Assembly: GCF_000425885.1 (NCBI RefSeq)
Contig: NZ_AUEH01000026.1
Location: forward strand, 1 to 39,908
Length of the DNA: 39,908 nt
Direction of reading: 5' to 3'
DNA from: Schleiferilactobacillus harbinensis DSM 16991
GTDB lineage: Bacteria > Bacillota > Bacilli > Lactobacillales > Lactobacillaceae
The notes under the pieces are model-generated. The model made no database searches and was not told the DNA's origin. It worked only from the letters and a program-made list of their open reading frames with translations. Below are positions 30,579 to 39,614 of this stretch, one piece after another (the stretch's first letter is position 1; each line of letters opens with the position of its first letter). The position numbers and the translations under genes were made by a program.

Positions 30579-30666
30579 TCCCTTCCAAGCCCTTTCTGGC
30601 TAAATCACTCTGAGAAAAAGTCTCCCTTTCCCACCACCACAGCGAGAGCCGAGTCAAAACCTTTTG

Positions 30667-31653
30667 TCAATTCTCGCTAATCTCTTTGTACCGGATCGAC
30701 TCCCTGACGTTCATTGTCGGTGAAATTAACGTTGCTGGTATATTATCGGACCCATGGCGCACGGCAGCCTTGAATTGGTGGACCGCCTCCTGAGCCCACT
30801 GATGGCCATCAAAGCCTACGGAGGTTAACCCGGGGGAGGCACTGAATGCCAGAATACTGTTATCGAATCCACTGATGGAAAGATCACGCCCGACTACCAG
30901 TCCCTTTTCAAAGGCGCCCTTGTAGATGGCCATGGCCATCACATCGTTGAAACACAGAAAAGAATCAAACCGAGCCAACAGATCGGCACTCATATCATAA
31001 GCATTCGCGTACGAAAAATCCGCACTGAACACCACCGAATCTACGTCGGTTCCCGGGTGATCCCGACTGTATAGTTTTTTAACCGTGTTGAGCCGTTCAT
31101 AATTATTGATAGAAGTCTCTCTACCACTGAGAATGCAAAGGCGCTGATGAACACTTTTTGCCAATTCACCATATGCCAGAGTAATTGCTTGTTGGTTATC
31201 CATCATTACTTGTGCTTTGGCAGGCGAATGGGTACCCACCAAATACACGGTGGGTGCATGCAGGGCATCAATGATTGCCTGTTCTTGGTCGGTGATATCA
31301 AAATCAAGCACAACGATTCCCCGAAATAGATCAGACCCAATCAACTCAGGCAGCAATCGATTGACAGCCACCAAAAGATAGCCGGCTTTTTGAAACTCGT
31401 CCTGCATCTCGTCCCAGAGCTCGTTACTGAAGACACCAGAAAACGAACGGACTAAACCGCACACGATCGGCGTCGTCTTGCGGGCTAAAATTTGTGCCGA
31501 CATATGGGGCACATACTGAAACTCTTCTGCGATTTGCAGTATCTTCTGTCGCATCGCTGCACTGACTCCAGTGTTTCCGTTTAATGCGTAAGACACTGTT
31601 GCGAGTGATACACCTGCCTCTTTGGCAATATCTTTCATTGTGATATGTTTCAT
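30667..31653 (-). CDS. LacI-family transcriptional regulator
   Basis: A 328-residue regulator. Residues 4-24 are a classic LacI helix-turn-helix (TMKDIAKEAGVSLATVSYAL) and the rest is a periplasmic-binding-protein-like sugar sensor. It probably represses the glycan locus and is released by a lyase or hydrolase product. ATG at 31653 is preferred, since GGAG lies 6 nt upstream; the frame extends 4 codons to a TTG. The likely operator is the CTTAAGCGCTTAAG palindrome in front of the binding-protein gene at 37275. Confidence 0.9.
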   Translation of the reverse strand: MKHITMKDIAKEAGVSLATVSYALNGNTGVSAAMRQKILQIAEEFQYVPHMSAQILARKTTPIVCGLVRSFSGVFSNELWDEMQDEFQKAGYLLVAVNRLLPELIGSDLFRGIVVLDFDITDQEQAIIDALHAPTVYLVGTHSPAKAQVMMDNQQAITLAYGELAKSVHQRLCILSGRETSINNYERLNTVKKLYSRDHPGTDVDSVVFSADFSYANAYDMSADLLARFDSFLCFNDVMAMAIYKGAFEKGLVVGRDLSISGFDNSILAFSASPGLTSVGFDGHQWAQEAVHQFKAAVRHGSDNIPATLISPTMNVRESIRYKEISEN

Positions 31654-31760
31654 CGTCGTCTCCAACTTGATCAGATTTTTGAATTGGTCAGTTAACCCGT
31701 GAACCTACCAGTAATTCATATTTTCCTGAGTAAGTCCGATCCAGGTTAAGCATTCCAATT

Positions 31761-31789
31761 ATTATGTCCAAGCAGACGGCCTTAGGCAA
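31761..31789 (-). promoter_or_regulatory. Candidate promoter of the LacI gene
   Basis: On the minus strand TTGCCT (31789-31784), 17-nt spacer and CATAAT (31766-31761), about 110 nt before the LacI start. It would allow the regulator and lyase genes to be expressed apart from the transport genes. Confidence 0.45.
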
Positions 31790-31803
31790 GCAAACACCAT
31801 TCG

Positions 31804-32733
31804 CTAAATTGCTAGCACCGTTTGGTATTCCTTCAGCAGTCGCGCATCAGGTGACTGCTCGGTACCGATAAAATATGGCTCAATCCGCAACATGGTCGGG
31901 GTGAGCGTCGCCAGAATACATATGCCAGCCATTGGCAATCCTACATCAGGAGTGGTGTATGACGGTACATCAACCAGCAAGCCAAAGGGGGCCTGCAATA
32001 CTTTTGCGACGCCTAAACCGTTGTGGATGTGCCCAGACAGGAAAACAATCTCCGAGTAACGGCCCAGTATTTCTTTGACCTGGCTGTCTTGTTCGCCAAA
32101 ACCGCCGTATTCTTCAGAACGTGAATGGGTCCCCGTCAGCGCCTGATGGGAAATAACAACAATTGGTCGGGTACTCTCTTGGCGGATGGCTGCTAGTGAC
32201 TGATCCAACCAAGTCAGCTGTTCCGATGATAGCCAGCACTGATCTTTTAACGGTCGTTCAGTACACAGACGGAGGATACGAAAACCATCCACTGCAATTT
32301 GACCATAAAGTTGTGCACCACCATTAACTTCGGTTTGAAAATCTTGAAAAATGCGGGTTGTTTCCCGCCATGGTGCAAACCGCACATCAGCCAAACGATC
32401 AGTTTCAGGTCGCCAATCGATCTTCCAATCATCCAACCACCCTTGGGCATCTGGCCGTTCTGCCTGACCATTCTTGCGTCCGCGGACATCGTGATTACCC
32501 AGCGTACATTGATAGGCAGGAAAACCAGCGGCGGCATAAATCTGTAATTGCTCAGCAAAGACGTCCGCTTCAGACATCGTCGTATAATCACCGCCATGAA
32601 TCAGTAATGCCGCTGGTGCAATCTTGCGCATGTTTTGAACAGCTATGGCGATATCAGCATTACTAACTCCCGCGGTCGGCCGAGCAGCCGCATGCGTATC
32701 GGTAATCATGAAAAACTGCAATTCTGGACTCAT
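31804..32733 (-). CDS. Calcineurin-like metallophosphoesterase
   Basis: A 309-residue cytoplasmic protein with the five metal-binding motifs of the family in order: ITDTHAAA, IHGGDYT, LGNHDVRG, VISHQAL and LSGHIHNG. It hydrolyses a phosphoester that cannot be named from sequence. ATG at 32733 follows AAAGGAG by 8 nt and overlaps the stop of the YesL-type gene (ATGA). Its tight coupling inside the glycan operon suggests that a phosphate or sulfate-bearing substrate, or a phosphorylated intermediate, is involved; this is speculation. Confidence 0.85.
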   Translation of the reverse strand: MSPELQFFMITDTHAAARPTAGVSNADIAIAVQNMRKIAPAALLIHGGDYTTMSEADVFAEQLQIYAAAGFPAYQCTLGNHDVRGRKNGQAERPDAQGWLDDWKIDWRPETDRLADVRFAPWRETTRIFQDFQTEVNGGAQLYGQIAVDGFRILRLCTERPLKDQCWLSSEQLTWLDQSLAAIRQESTRPIVVISHQALTGTHSRSEEYGGFGEQDSQVKEILGRYSEIVFLSGHIHNGLGVAKVLQAPFGLLVDVPSYTTPDVGLPMAGICILATLTPTMLRIEPYFIGTEQSPDARLLKEYQTVLAI

Positions 32734-33389
32734 AGCTGAAGCTCCTTTGCCTGATGCTGGTGGCGATTTCCTTCAAAAGGCTGGAAACTCCGGCGGAAAA
32801 TACCGGCCAGGATCACTGCCAAACCGGAAAATCCAATCGTAATTAAGCCAAAGCCAACCAATAATGCGCCAAAGAAACTGAATGTAATCAGGCACACGAG
32901 GGCCACGAAACCAACCACCAGAATGAGACTGTTTTGCCACTTGATTAGGGTCACCAACAGACAAGCCCGGAGCGTCGGCCAAAAACCGTCATCGCAATAA
33001 GCGGCATAAGCAAAGCTGTAGAGACTTGCCGGAATGAAAATGAATAACGCTGTCAAAATTCCCACTACGCTAATCAAATAGCCAAGTAATGGCAGGAGCG
33101 GCAGTAAACGGTACGCGCCAAGGAGCAATGTTCCAGCGATCAGATTGACCCCGAATAACGCTGTGCCGCGCCCGAAATTGCTGAGCCAAGCCCTTAGATA
33201 GGTGGTCACGACAAACTCGTTCGTTCCTTGGTGCAGCTTGATCGACACCGTCGCCAAAGCTACACGGCTCGCGCCAATGGTGACCACTGGCAGGGATGTC
33301 AAAATGAAGAGCACATTCAAGATAAACAAATCCACCAAGCGGCCCATGAACTGATATACTTTATTATTTTGATCCGTAAAAATACGCAT
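32730..33389 (-). CDS. YesL/DUF624 family membrane protein
   Basis: A 219-residue protein with about five hydrophobic segments. The N-terminal pattern (FMGRLVDLFILNVLFILTSL then P-V-V-T-I-G-A-S) is typical of DUF624 proteins such as YesL. They occur beside LplABC/Yes-type oligosaccharide ABC transporters, including those for rhamnogalacturonan and other uronic-acid glycans. The function is unknown; a transport accessory role is assumed. It follows the second permease by 13 nt and overlaps the phosphoesterase gene by 4 nt. Confidence 0.8.
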   Translation of the reverse strand: MRIFTDQNNKVYQFMGRLVDLFILNVLFILTSLPVVTIGASRVALATVSIKLHQGTNEFVVTTYLRAWLSNFGRGTALFGVNLIAGTLLLGAYRLLPLLPLLGYLISVVGILTALFIFIPASLYSFAYAAYCDDGFWPTLRACLLVTLIKWQNSLILVVGFVALVCLITFSFFGALLVGFGLITIGFSGLAVILAGIFRRSFQPFEGNRHQHQAKELQL

Positions 33390-33402
33390 CAGCCTGGCCC
33401 CC

Positions 33403-34302
33403 CTATTCTTTGACGGAACCGATCATGACGCCTTTGACAAAATACTTTTGTAAAAATGGATAGATCATCAAAATGGGGACGGTAGAAATGACAATGGCCG
33501 CATACTTGATCGTTTCCGCAAAAGTATTGATGTCGTTCGTATTGGCCGCAGCGGAATTGAGCGTCTGATCATTAGCCAACAGCACCGCCCGCAGAATATT
33601 TTGAATCGGCAGCAAATTGTTGTTCTCAATAAGGATCGACGCGCTGAACCAGTTGTTCCACGTACCAACGCCGTAATACAATAGCAAAACCGCCAACGTC
33701 GGTTTGATCAACGGAATTACGATTTTTGTCAGGACTGTAAAGTCATTTGCTCCGTCGATGTACGCTGATTCAAATAAGCTGTTGGGAATACCATCAATAG
33801 CCGATTTACAAATGATCGCATTGTACAAACTCAACGCGCCGGGAATGATCAGAGCCCACAGGTTGTCATACAGGCCCAAACTCTTCTGGTTCAAAAAGCT
33901 GGGAATTAGCCCACCGCTGAAAAACATCGTAAACATGAACATGCCGACGATATATTTTTTAAACATGACCCGGCGGGCTGCCATAAAATACCCGCATAGA
34001 ATCGTCATGACCATTTGCAGCGGCAGCGAGCCAAGTAAAATCAGGAAAATATTTCTAAAGCCCGACGAGATCAATGGATGCTGCAGCGCCATTTTATACG
34101 CGCCAAAATTGAAATTCTTAGGCCATAACAGTTTGCCGACATTAGCCTGAATTGCCCCACTGCTGGAAAACGACGCGCAAATGACATACCAGATGGGATA
34201 CAGGCAGGCAATAATGAGCAGCACCATAAAGCCTGTATTGAATACCCCAAAGATTCGATCACCGGTTGTTTCCTGCAATAGTTCCTTGGACCGCACCAAC
34301 AT
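33403..34302 (-). CDS. Oligosaccharide ABC transporter permease (LplC/YtcP type)
   Basis: A 299-residue permease with six hydrophobic segments. The cytoplasmic coupling motif ESAYIDGANDFTVLTKIVIP marks it as a binding-protein-dependent sugar importer subunit. The C-terminal PFLQKYFVKGVMIGSVKE is characteristic of the LplC/YtcP branch. ATG at 34302 follows AAGGAGG by 8 nt, 17 nt after the first permease. It should pair with that permease, the lipoprotein and an ATPase encoded elsewhere, since no ATPase gene is in the locus. Confidence 0.9.
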   Translation of the reverse strand: MLVRSKELLQETTGDRIFGVFNTGFMVLLIIACLYPIWYVICASFSSSGAIQANVGKLLWPKNFNFGAYKMALQHPLISSGFRNIFLILLGSLPLQMVMTILCGYFMAARRVMFKKYIVGMFMFTMFFSGGLIPSFLNQKSLGLYDNLWALIIPGALSLYNAIICKSAIDGIPNSLFESAYIDGANDFTVLTKIVIPLIKPTLAVLLLYYGVGTWNNWFSASILIENNNLLPIQNILRAVLLANDQTLNSAAANTNDINTFAETIKYAAIVISTVPILMIYPFLQKYFVKGVMIGSVKE

Positions 34303-34319
34303 AGCTCATACCTCCTTCT

Positions 34320-35290
34320 CTAGAACAGGCCGTGGCCGGTTGCTTTCCGGGCGATCCGATTGGTGATCAGCAGCAAAGTGACATTGACCAAAGTATTTAA
34401 TAAACCAATGGCTGCTGAATAGCTGTAATCGGCGTTCAGAATACCCATCCGATACACGTACGTCGAGATGACATCGGCCACAGAATACGTTGATGGAGAA
34501 TAGAGTAGCAGGATCTTCTCAAAACCAACACTCAGCAAGCTGCCCATTCTCAGAATCAGCAATATGATAATAGTGGGTTGCAGGCCCGGTAATGTCACGT
34601 GCCACATCTGCTGTAACCGACTCGCCCCATCGATCCGGGCGGACTCATACAATTCAGAGTTGATGCCAGACAGAGCCGCTAAATAGATAATCGAATCCCA
34701 ACCAACCCCTTGCCAAATTCCCGAAAGCACATAATCGGTATAAAGGCACCCGGTGATGCCAGTAGATTGGTTCGTTGAACTCCGAAGAAAGCTAGAAAGT
34801 CAGGAATCAGTCCGTCTGATTGCGTAAAGAACTTGATCAGACTGCACATCACTACCAGCGAGATGAAGTAAGGCATGTACGAAATTGTCTGGACAGTTCG
34901 TTTGAAGACTTTGTTCTTGATCTCGTTGATCAGCAGGGCCAGAATAATTGGCGCCGGAAAGCCAAAAATCAAGCTCCAAATACTAATATTAAACGTATTG
35001 ACGACAATTCGGGTCGCATTCGGGTCGTTGAAAAATCGAACAAAGTTGTCAAAGCCGATCCATGTGCTGCCGCTGATACCCAGACGCGGTGTATAGTCCT
35101 GGAATACCATCAGCAAGCCGTACATGGGTTTATAAGAGAAAATCAGAAAGTAGATAATAACTGGGAGCGCCATTAAATACTTGATCTTATTATCGTGCCA
35201 GTCATCTTTGACCCGCGCCGAGAAGGGCGGCTTCTGCACTACCGGTGACAAAGAACTTGGCTTCTGATTGGTCGGTACTTGTGCTTCCAT
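34320..35290 (-). pseudogene. Oligosaccharide ABC transporter permease (LplB/YtcP type) with a 1-base frameshift
   Basis: Together the two frames give a full ~323-residue LplB-type permease with six membrane segments and the coupling motif ELYESARIDGASRLQQM. The upstream frame (35290 to 34679) reads through LLASPGAFIPI and then becomes non-homologous. The downstream frame starts at about 34732 with YVLSGIWQGVGW, the expected continuation. Adding one T near 34731-34735 joins the frames. The ATG at 35290 has GGGGGAA upstream. If real, the importer lacks one permease; if a sequencing error, the gene is intact. Confidence 0.85.
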
Positions 35291-35368
35291 TTTTGTTCCC
35301 CCTTAATCGAAAGAAAAGGAGCAGTAGCGAACTGCTCCTTCCCCCGAACAAGCAGCTGATTGCTGATG

Positions 35369-36922
35369 TCACTGCCGTTTCAGGTAACGGTCATAAGCAT
35401 CCTGCTGAATCTTGAGATACCGATCCACACCTTGTTTTTTCAACCCAGTCATGAATGAATCAAACTGACTCATAGGCAGCTCACCCGTAATAAACTTGAT
35501 GGCCCGCTCTTTGACATAGGTCCCCATGGTGTTCATGATTTGGGCAATTTCTTTGGATTCCTGCCGGGTATAACTTACGGCAGAAGGATACATTGCCTGC
35601 CGTACCTGTTTATTCCCGTTGTACCAAGTCTTGCCGGCGTTAAACGATGACGCATCGGTACGTTGACGAATCATATCCAGCAGCTGGACGCCCAGCCCGT
35701 TCCCCGTGTTGCGGGTATACAATTGGGTTTGGGTCAGCAAGTCATATTTACCTTTCGTCATCTTATCCGTGAAGGTCGGCTTGCCATCTTTCATTTCCCA
35801 AGACACGCCTTTTTCACCATAATTCCAGTATAATTGGCCCTCCTTAGTATAAGGATAATCGATCCACTTATAAGCGGCGTCCAATTTATCTTTTGAAATG
35901 GACGTTGTAATCCCAACACCCTGCGTATTGTACATATCAATCATGTAAATTGCGGTCGGTTTCTCGCCATTGGCTTGATTCGGATATGGCGCGCCAACCC
36001 ATTTCGCACTGGACTTGTTACTTGCTGCAGCGGTATTGAGTTTTGAAACAACACTTTGCAGATTGAAAATAACCCCAACTTTATCGGTCGTCGCTTTAGT
36101 TTGCAAAGAATTACCGTCAGCAGTCACAAAGTCCTTATCGATCAAGCCTTCAGCATACATCTTGTGCAGCCAAGCAATGTAATTCTTCCACTCCGGCTGA
36201 GTCTGGGCAAATTTCACCTTTTTTCCATCGATATAGGAATTGGGATCCAGCCCGGCATGGGCTCCAAATGCACCGGCAAAGCCTGGGTTGAAGGTCCAGT
36301 CAGGGACAAAACCCAAAGTGGCATTGTATTTGTCATGGAATACTTTGAACACATTTTCCCATTCTGCAATATTCGTTGGCATTTTCAGGTTATTGGCGTC
36401 CAGCCAATCCTGGCGAATTTCCGGACCGATGAAGGTTGTTTGCTGCGGCGTCTCTCGGAAGAAACCGGCCATATAAATTTTGCCGCTATCCGTCTTCATT
36501 GCTCGCATATACTCAGGATGCGCCTTCAAAAACGCCCAATAGTGGGGCGCCTTCTTCGGCAGATCCTTGCTCAAATCCATGAGCACGCCATCACTGATCA
36601 TTTGGTCTGCGCTGCCTAAGAATCCGTGCCAAATCATATCCGGCAATTTTTTCTGTGTAATTAACAGATTGAATGCCTGGCTGAAATCTGCGCCACTGGC
36701 AGGGAACTGCCAATTTACTTTGATTTTAGTTTGTTTTGCTAACTGGGTGTGAAAGGGTGATTCTTTCCACGATTTAACCACAGTAGCGGGAATCTCCTGA
36801 TCTGACCACAGAGTCAACGTTTTGCTGCTTGATGATGTGTCGGATTGCGATCCGCAAGCCGCCAGGCCAATCATTGCCCCAACCGCTGCCATGAGCAGTC
36901 CAATCTTGCTCGATGCCTTCAT
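35369..36922 (-). CDS. Solute-binding lipoprotein of oligosaccharide ABC transporter (LplA type)
   Basis: A 517-residue extracellular binding protein. Residues 1-23 are a lipoprotein signal ending in GLAAC, with Cys23 as the lipidated residue, then a Ser/Thr-rich linker. The length and the motif order (TLTLWSDQEI, later DMIWHGF, and the C-terminal LKKQGVDRYLKI) fit the large LplA/YtcQ-type binding proteins used with DUF624 partners. ATG at 36922 follows GGAGGT by 7 nt; the frame is open to 37048 but that part has no signal sequence. First gene of the glycan operon, behind a ~370-nt leader. Confidence 0.9.
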   Translation of the reverse strand: MKASSKIGLLMAAVGAMIGLAACGSQSDTSSSSKTLTLWSDQEIPATVVKSWKESPFHTQLAKQTKIKVNWQFPASGADFSQAFNLLITQKKLPDMIWHGFLGSADQMISDGVLMDLSKDLPKKAPHYWAFLKAHPEYMRAMKTDSGKIYMAGFFRETPQQTTFIGPEIRQDWLDANNLKMPTNIAEWENVFKVFHDKYNATLGFVPDWTFNPGFAGAFGAHAGLDPNSYIDGKKVKFAQTQPEWKNYIAWLHKMYAEGLIDKDFVTADGNSLQTKATTDKVGVIFNLQSVVSKLNTAAASNKSSAKWVGAPYPNQANGEKPTAIYMIDMYNTQGVGITTSISKDKLDAAYKWIDYPYTKEGQLYWNYGEKGVSWEMKDGKPTFTDKMTKGKYDLLTQTQLYTRNTGNGLGVQLLDMIRQRTDASSFNAGKTWYNGNKQVRQAMYPSAVSYTRQESKEIAQIMNTMGTYVKERAIKFITGELPMSQFDSFMTGLKKQGVDRYLKIQQDAYDRYLKRQ

Positions 36923-37274
36923 GATTTTTACCTCCATTGAGAGTGCCGCCTGCACTCTGTTGCCTTCTTCCTTGTTTCGCAGATAACGCAATGGTGTGAC
37001 GAAAATAAATGCGGAAATCACTGGCCTCAAAGAATCCTCCCAATTCAATCAGGCCATTATTTCTTGATCCATTGCATGCCCGCACAACGAAGAACCGCTC
37101 GCGCAAATATAGCGTCAGCCGCTTTTCAATACGGCGATACGCAACATTCCTCAGTTCCAAAAGCTTTCCCAAGGCTGAAAGATAAGCGCGCTCGCATAGC
37201 CCCCCTCACCAATAATAACCGCTGCCTTGCCGGGTCGCCGCACCCTGAGGAAGCAATTGTTGCTGGCCAAACTA
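36923..37274 (-). other. Long untranslated leader of the glycan operon
   Basis: About 350 nt between the likely promoter and the lipoprotein gene. An overlapping frame of 132 codons exists on the same strand but has no family resemblance or ribosome site. I see no clear riboswitch or terminator. The stretch may hold undetected regulatory RNA. Confidence 0.4.
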
Positions 37275-37299
37275 CTTAAGCGCTTAAGCATCTTAAGCG
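37275..37299. promoter_or_regulatory. Probable LacI-type operator of the glycan operon
   Basis: CTTAAGCGCTTAAG (37275-37288) is a perfect 14-bp palindrome with a central CG, typical of LacI-family sites. A further half-site CTTAAGCG follows at 37292-37299. It sits just downstream of the -10 region, where a repressor would block initiation. Confidence 0.75.
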
Positions 37300-37324
37300 T
37301 ATAGATGTAAGCGATTTTCGTCAA
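37298..37324 (-). promoter_or_regulatory. Candidate promoter of the glycan operon with overlapping cre-like box
   Basis: On the minus strand TTGACG (37324-37319) and TATACG (37303-37298) are 15 nt apart, a short spacer that implies weak or regulated use. On the plus strand TGTAAGCGATTTTC (37306-37319) fits most of the catabolite-responsive element consensus and lies between the two boxes. Bound CcpA there would repress the operon when preferred sugars are present. Confidence 0.55.
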
Positions 37325-37486
37325 CACCAGAACGAAGTTGTTTAATAGAAACTGTCAGTGAACTATTCATCATAGTATCAATGGTTGCAGCCCTATATAA
37401 CATTATTCGGACAAATTAGTGTCGCTATTTATCTTGTTCCGGATAAATTTACACGGTGTTTTCAGAGCAATCGTCATTCAAGACAT

Positions 37487-37526
37487 GAAAAGAGCGCTCT
37501 TCCTAATTTTCAAGAAACAGCGCCCT
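37487..37526 (-). terminator. Terminator of the CoA-disulfide reductase gene
   Basis: AGAGCGCT (37491-37498) pairs with AGCGCCCT (37519-37526) with one G-U pair, followed by four T on the minus strand, about 8 nt after the stop codon. Confidence 0.7.
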
Positions 37527-37533
37527 ACACTGG

Positions 37534-39192
37534 TTATTGCGGATAAATAAGGTCGTCAGGCCGCACCGCTTGATACAACTGATACGCCCCATCCAGATTG
37601 CGCACATGCATAAACCCATTCTGCCGTAGGATCCGTTCTGCAATATACGCCCGCTGACCGCTGCGGCAGCTCACAATGTAAGCCTGACTCGGATCGAGCT
37701 CGCCAAGCCGAGCCCGCAGATCATTCAAGGGAATGTTCAAGGCCTTGGGAAAATGACCTTCGGCGACTTCATCGGGATCACGCACATCCAGCAGTATCGC
37801 TCCCCGAGCCAATGCATCCGCCAGTTGATACCACTGAATGTGCTCACTCAGTCCGGCCATGAGGTTTTCTGCCGCATAACCAAGCATGTTCACTGGATCT
37901 TTGGCCGAACCGAATGGCGGCGCGTAGGTTAATTCCAATTCCGGCAGATCGCTGACGGTGAGGCGGCCCTTGATAGCCGTAGCCAGGACGTCGATCCGTT
38001 TATCCGCACCGTCAGGACCGACCGCTTGGGCACCGTATAGCTCACCGGTTTTCGGATTGAACACTAACTTGAGGTTCAAGTCGGTGGCGTTTGGAAAATA
38101 CCCCGCATGGTTTTTTCCGAGGACGTGCACCACTTGCATGGGCAGCTGGGCCTGTTGAGCGGCACGTTCGCTGAGGCCGGTCATTGCCGCGGTCGTATTG
38201 AAGACCCGGACGATGGCAGTACCGATGCTGCCGCGATTTCTTTGGGGCAATCCGGCGATCACGTCGGCCACTTGCCGGCCTTCCCGATTCGCGGGCGACG
38301 CCAACGAGATCAGCGCTGGCTGGCCAGTGATTTGCTGAGTGACGAGAATTGCGTCGCCGAGGGCATAGATATTGGGTTGGCTGGTTTGATACTGGTCGTC
38401 CACGATGATTCCGCCCTTGAAGCCCGTTTTAATGCCGGCTTGCTGGGCCACCTCAGTATTCGGTCGAACGCCGACGGAAAGAATTGTCAGATCAGTGGTC
38501 AGCGTTCGGCCATCAGCCAGTTGGGCCTGCTGGCCACCGGCCGTAAACACCGTGACAGCCTGCCCGGTAATCACTTGGACACCATGATTCGTCAGCTCCC
38601 GCTGCACGAAGGCGGCCATTTCTTCATCCAACGGCGGTAAAAGATGGGGCGCCTGCTCAACGATCGTCACTGCCAAGCCGCGGTTGCGCAGATTCTCGGC
38701 CACTTCTAATCCGATGAAGCCGCCGCCGACCACGAGGGCGCGGCGCGGCTGATTGGTGCGCAGGTGAGTCATGATGTCGTCCAAATCGGGGATATTGCGC
38801 AGCACAAAGGCGTTCTTGGCTTCTTTCAATCCTGGAATTGGCGGCACGACGGGACTGGCGCCGGGGGCTAAAATCAGTTTATCGTAGCTCTCCGAAAAAG
38901 GCTGGCCAGCGGTGATGCCGGTCACGATTTGGCGTTGCGGATCAATGGCGGTAACCGTATGATTCGACCGCACGATGAGGTTGAACCGATCCCGCAATGC
39001 TTGGGGTGATTCAACGATGAGATCATCCCGATCGGTTATTTCCCCGGAAATATAATAAGGCAGCCCGCAATTGGCAAAGGACACATAAGGGCCCTTCTCC
39101 AACACCACGATTTCTGCGGTTTCGTCCGACCGGCGCAAGCGAGTAGCTGCGGACATACCGCCAGCGACGCCGCCAATAATGACTACTTTCAT
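37534..39192 (-). CDS. CoA-disulfide reductase / NADH oxidase-like protein with rhodanese domain
   Basis: A 552-residue fusion. Residues 1-440 form a FAD/NAD(P)H-dependent pyridine nucleotide disulfide oxidoreductase: IIGGVAGGMSAA for FAD, the redox Cys42 in SFANCGLPYY and a second nucleotide-binding GGGFIGLEVAE. Residues ~460-552 are a rhodanese domain (LLDVRDPDEVAEGHFPKALN) with active-site loop CRSGQRA. This is the layout of CoADR-rhodanese enzymes, which reduce CoA persulfides or polysulfide and CoA disulfide. ATG at 39192 follows GGAGG by 9 nt. It stands alone with its own terminator and probably serves redox or sulfur-stress defence. Confidence 0.88.
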   Translation of the reverse strand: MKVVIIGGVAGGMSAATRLRRSDETAEIVVLEKGPYVSFANCGLPYYISGEITDRDDLIVESPQALRDRFNLIVRSNHTVTAIDPQRQIVTGITAGQPFSESYDKLILAPGASPVVPPIPGLKEAKNAFVLRNIPDLDDIMTHLRTNQPRRALVVGGGFIGLEVAENLRNRGLAVTIVEQAPHLLPPLDEEMAAFVQRELTNHGVQVITGQAVTVFTAGGQQAQLADGRTLTTDLTILSVGVRPNTEVAQQAGIKTGFKGGIIVDDQYQTSQPNIYALGDAILVTQQITGQPALISLASPANREGRQVADVIAGLPQRNRGSIGTAIVRVFNTTAAMTGLSERAAQQAQLPMQVVHVLGKNHAGYFPNATDLNLKLVFNPKTGELYGAQAVGPDGADKRIDVLATAIKGRLTVSDLPELELTYAPPFGSAKDPVNMLGYAAENLMAGLSEHIQWYQLADALARGAILLDVRDPDEVAEGHFPKALNIPLNDLRARLGELDPSQAYIVSCRSGQRAYIAERILRQNGFMHVRNLDGAYQLYQAVRPDDLIYPQ

Positions 39193-39323
39193 CTCAACAA
39201 GCCTCCATTCTGATTACTTGTACAATACCATGCCGCGGCGAGAAGCTGTATCATTAGCTGCGCCAAGTTTCTTTTAATGCCCCGATTGACTGGCGGTCAA
39301 CCCTGATCGGGACGTCGATTTTC

Positions 39324-39611
39324 TTATAACTTGCGATTGTAGTACACCGTTGTGCCGATCCAGACGTAGAAATACAGGTTCGTCAGGGCCGTTGCGAGAG
39401 CAAAAATTGTTAAGATGACGGCCGTTCGGATAAAAATGTAGCTGATCCCGCCCAGCACGCTCACGGTAATCAGCACGCCCAACATGATGCGCATCGTTTG
39501 CGCGCGGCTGCGTTCGTTAATCACCCGATTGCGCTCATCCTGGGCTTCAATGGCGTCCTGCTTTTTTGAATCCGGCGAAAACCCATTATTGATCGGTTCC
39601 ACATTATTCAA
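39324..39611 (-). CDS. Small two-TM membrane protein, possibly 5'-truncated
   Basis: A 95-residue frame with a polar, charged N-terminal 40 residues (QDAIEAQDERNRVINERSRAQ) and two hydrophobic segments (about 41-63 and 64-88). I do not recognise the family. The first codon is a TTG at 39611 with no ribosome site. The sequence immediately upstream belongs to an ISL3-type transposase fragment starting near 39615, so the native start may have been lost. An internal GTG at 39602 is another possible start. Confidence 0.55.
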   Translation of the reverse strand: MNNVEPINNGFSPDSKKQDAIEAQDERNRVINERSRAQTMRIMLGVLITVSVLGGISYIFIRTAVILTIFALATALTNLYFYVWIGTTVYYNRKL

Positions 39612-39614
39612 TTA

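Noticed and set aside
36774-37172. 132-codon frame overlapping the start of the binding-protein gene
   Set aside because: No domain pattern or ribosome site; lies over a lipoprotein signal sequence in another frame.
39255-39320. CCCGAT...ATCGGGG inverted repeat as a terminator of the small membrane gene
   Set aside because: The arms pair but the loop is long and no T-run follows, so the call is not supported.
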